The notes beneath the pieces were generated by a model that saw only the letters and a program-made list of their open reading frames with translations, searched no databases and was not told the origin of the DNA. 29,741 bases of DNA, taken from positions 1 through 29,741 of the forward strand of contig SWBL01000476.1 in NCBI GenBank assembly GCA_024195585.1. The letters are read 5' to 3'. Position numbers and translations under genes: made by a program. Shown here one piece after another: positions 27,518-29,741 of the stretch (the stretch's first letter is position 1; every line of letters starts with the position of its first letter). This DNA comes from Aureobasidium sp. EXF-3400 (Eukaryota; Ascomycota; Dothideomycetes; Dothideales; Saccotheciaceae).

Positions 27518-29230
27518 TCACGTCTGCCTAGTAGCAAGACCAACAACATTCCTCAAGGTGCCGAAGGGCAAGACATCTCCGATACGTTTCTGACCAGTAA
27601 AAAGCATGACCAGACGATCAATGCCCATACCCCAGCCGCCAGTAGGAGGTAGTCCCCACTCGAGAGCCTCAAGGTAGCTCTCATCCACCTCTGCTCTGCC
27701 ATCACCTTCGCCGTCCACTTCACGATATCTCAACTGCTCCACGAATTTCTCGCGCTGAGCAAATGGTGAGTTCTCCTCTTCATACATATTTGCGTACTCG
27801 TTGCCTTGAATAAATAGCTCGGCACGGGCGGAGATGAGTTGGGAGGTTTTAGGGCAGACATATGACTTCGAGAGCGGCGACATTACAGAAGGGTGCTCGG
27901 TAATGAATGTCGGTTTGGTACAGAGAGGCTCGATATATTGACCGGCTAGAGCATCCAGAAGGCGTGGAAGTGTTGGTTTGGCAGGAACAGCGATATTTAG
28001 CTCGGTGAAAAGGTCCAGAACTTGTTGTGTTGCATCGTCGTTACTGAGATTTGGTAGCTTCTTCCCCGTCTCTTTTTCAATCGTGGCTATGAATGGCAGG
28101 CGGGAATACGGTCCTTGGAACAGATGAGCCTCATTTGTGTCAAAGTTGACAGCAGTGTCAGCAAGATGCTTGAAACTATCTTGACCCAACTGGCGAAGTT
28201 GCTCATGCAGCCCAGACAACAGGTCTTCGGTCATGCTCATAAGATGATCGAGGTCGGCAAAAGGCATGTAAGACTCGCAGATGGTGAACTCGGGGTTATG
28301 TGTTGCATCCACGCCCTCATTACGAAAGGCTGGGCCAATCTCGTAGACCTTGCCCAAGCCACCAACTACCAACCGCTTGAGCCACAGTTCGGGAGCTATG
28401 CGAAGATTGAGGGTGGTATCTTGCATTTCTGTAGCGATAGTCTCGAAGGGTCGGGCCACTGCGCCACCAGCGCCAGCAGTCAGCAGAGGCGTGCTGACTT
28501 TGGAGTAACCCTGGTTGTCGAAAAAGGTGGAAATGCCACGCTCGATAGCCGACCTGATCCTGAGGGTTTGTACAGCTTGACGGTGAACCAACATATCGAC
28601 ATGGGGTCTACGAGCGCGTGTTTCAGCATCATCAAGTTGAGCAGGAATTTGGTGAAGCGATGGTGACATGAGCTGAGGAAGCTCGGTCGCAAGAATACTC
28701 TCCTCTCCACCTTGAGCCTTGTGTGGGTGACCAACAAAGGTATACCAATCACCTCTGCGAATAACACGCCTGAAAGCATTGAATTGCTCACGAGGGACGC
28801 CATTCTGGTCGAGGTGGGAGAAATTACAGATAGCTTGGGCGACGTGATCATCTTGTTCTATGTCGACGAAGACCAACTTAGAGCCGGCAGTGCGCACAGA
28901 GCGGACTCTGCCGGAAACGACAAACTTATCGTCAAGCTTGGTGGCACCATTATCTAAAGTTGCACTGCTCTTTCTCAAATGGTTCACGGAGACTCTAGCG
29001 ACATCATGACGCCGTGGCAGACGTGGCCAGCAGTCTTGCAGCGATGTGTTCGCTTGCAATTGAGCGATACGCTTCTCATAATCACCAGTCGGAGAGTCCT
29101 TGACGGGTTTCTTCGAGGCCAGCCTGGTGTAGGCAGAGAAGCAGCGGGCATACGAGGGGATCAATGTTGATCGGATGTCTTTCAGAAGGACGGGCCGCAA
29201 GAAGCGGTAAACTTCAGCAGACCTTGGCAT
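27518..29230 (-). CDS. MSK1: Mitochondrial lysyl-tRNA synthetase (class II)
   Basis: One exon, 570 aa. It charges mitochondrial tRNA-Lys with lysine. The first 40 residues (MPRSAEVYRFLRPVLLKDIR, then SYARCFSAYTRLASKK) are basic with no clear run of acids, a mitochondrial presequence. The OB-fold anticodon-binding domain spans about 100-190 (VVSGRVRSVRTAGSKLVFVDI). The class II core starts near 215: RIRSAIERGISTFFDNQGYSKVSTPLL (motif 1 region), IAPELWLKRLVVGGLGKVYEIG, motif 2 around FRNEGVDATHNPEFT (302-316), and motif 3 GWGMGIDRLVMLF (532-544). The lysine-site segment EEENSPFAQREKF is present. The length fits fungal Msk1, and the catalytic motifs are intact. The start at 29230 is the first ATG of the frame and opens the presequence. 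Its upstream region is shared with TIM10. Confidence 0.95.
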   Translation of the reverse strand: MPRSAEVYRFLRPVLLKDIRSTLIPSYARCFSAYTRLASKKPVKDSPTGDYEKRIAQLQANTSLQDCWPRLPRRHDVARVSVNHLRKSSATLDNGATKLDDKFVVSGRVRSVRTAGSKLVFVDIEQDDHVAQAICNFSHLDQNGVPREQFNAFRRVIRRGDWYTFVGHPHKAQGGEESILATELPQLMSPSLHQIPAQLDDAETRARRPHVDMLVHRQAVQTLRIRSAIERGISTFFDNQGYSKVSTPLLTAGAGGAVARPFETIATEMQDTTLNLRIAPELWLKRLVVGGLGKVYEIGPAFRNEGVDATHNPEFTICESYMPFADLDHLMSMTEDLLSGLHEQLRQLGQDSFKHLADTAVNFDTNEAHLFQGPYSRLPFIATIEKETGKKLPNLSNDDATQQVLDLFTELNIAVPAKPTLPRLLDALAGQYIEPLCTKPTFITEHPSVMSPLSKSYVCPKTSQLISARAELFIQGNEYANMYEEENSPFAQREKFVEQLRYREVDGEGDGRAEVDESYLEALEWGLPPTGGWGMGIDRLVMLFTGQKRIGDVLPFGTLRNVVGLATRQT

Positions 29231-29646
29231 CTATGAGAAGACTGTTAGCTCCAGCACTGATAATGTGAATTGGCATGCAGTGGTGTGTATAGAAGATGGA
29301 TCAGGATAATCGGTATGGCTGTGAAATCAACCCCCCGAAGGAGTCATTCGCAACGGTTCTTGTTCAATTTTGCTCATCATGAAATATGAATTGGGAAGGT
29401 GCAGGGGAAGACGGAAGGACTTACCATGTGTCACAGCATGTTGTGTGGTGAAGGAAGAGAAAGGAAAGAACGAGCGGTTGGAAGTTCCTGCCTTGAAAGA
29501 AAACAGAGCTTCCGCCATGTGCCTTCATGTGGCCCAAGCTCAAATGCAACTTTCTACTGACGATGATGCGCAACGTGCAATCCGAACTGTCAATCCACAC
29601 ACTTTTTGTCTTTCCACCAACAACAACCCTCTTCAACTTATACAAA
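29231..29646. promoter_or_regulatory. Shared divergent promoter, MSK1 and TIM10
   Basis: 416 nt separate the two start codons. The TIM10 side (about 29600-29646) is C/T- and A-rich with ACAACAACC. Open frames on both strands here have no motif. No clean TATA box is seen, as is usual for housekeeping promoters. Confidence 0.55.
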
Positions 29647-29741
29647 ATGTCTTTCCTCTTCGGTGGTGGTCGCCCCCAGCCCTCTTCAGCAGAGAAGATT
29701 GCCGCTGCTGAGGCCGAAATTGACATGGTCTCGGACATGTA
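29647..29741 (+). CDS. TIM10: Tim10, mitochondrial small Tim chaperone (5' part only)
   Basis: Cut by the right edge after 31 codons plus two bases. The peptide opens MSFLFGGGRPQPSSAEKIAA and continues to EAEIDMVSDM, the conserved N-terminus of Tim10. With Tim9, Tim10 forms the intermembrane-space hexamer that escorts carrier proteins to TIM22. The twin CX3C motifs that define the family would lie beyond the window. The start AAAATGTC has a good A at -3. An intron may follow outside the window. Confidence 0.88.
   Translation, partial: MSFLFGGGRPQPSSAEKIAAAEAEIDMVSDM

Noticed and set aside
1..29741. Mobile element, CRISPR array, secondary-metabolite cluster or foreign island
   Set aside because: I saw no transposase, reverse transcriptase, terminal repeats, spaced repeats or megasynthase domains. 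Gene content and intron style are uniform.

Overview
The window is nuclear DNA of a filamentous ascomycete (Pezizomycotina). Protein genes carry short introns (mostly 50-100 nt) with GT...AG ends and CTRAC-type branch sites, intergenic gaps are short, and coding GC is moderate. Several proteins have family layouts typical of filamentous fungi: a CBM1-GH10 xylanase, a rhodopsin-like seven-helix receptor, an FN3/coiled-coil membrane protein, and a Cys-motif coiled-coil protein. A dothideomycete (an Aureobasidium-like black yeast, for example) is my guess; the sequence alone does not prove it.

Layout, left to right: an intron-containing tRNA-Asp(GTC); an RMD1/DUF155 membrane protein (+); a BTB/POZ protein (+); a large FN3 plus coiled-coil membrane protein (-) that is divergent from a lipin-type phosphatidate phosphatase (+); a bacterial-type peroxiredoxin (-) divergent from a Rieske/AIF-type flavoprotein reductase (+); a Cys-motif coiled-coil protein (+) with a long first intron; a secreted CBM1-GH10 endoxylanase (+) with a recognisable inducible-style promoter; a gene-poor stretch; a rhodopsin-like membrane receptor (-); a tRNA-Ser(GCT) (-); a 12-helix MFS transporter (-) with a trinucleotide repeat just before its start; mitochondrial lysyl-tRNA synthetase (-); and, cut by the right edge, the start of TIM10 (+).

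Most of the region is housekeeping. Mitochondrial or membrane functions recur (RMD1, lipin, the Rieske/AIF reductase with a presequence, MSK1, TIM10). Three head-to-head pairs share short upstream regions: FN3 protein/lipin, peroxiredoxin/Rieske-AIF reductase, and MSK1/TIM10. The last two pair functionally related products. The xylanase, receptor and MFS transporter form a more environment-facing right-centre block. I do not see a biosynthetic cluster, transposon, CRISPR array or clear foreign island. Seven of the nine complete proteins that I assign to a named family needed manual intron placement; those models rest on frame agreement, splice signals and family fit, not on transcripts.
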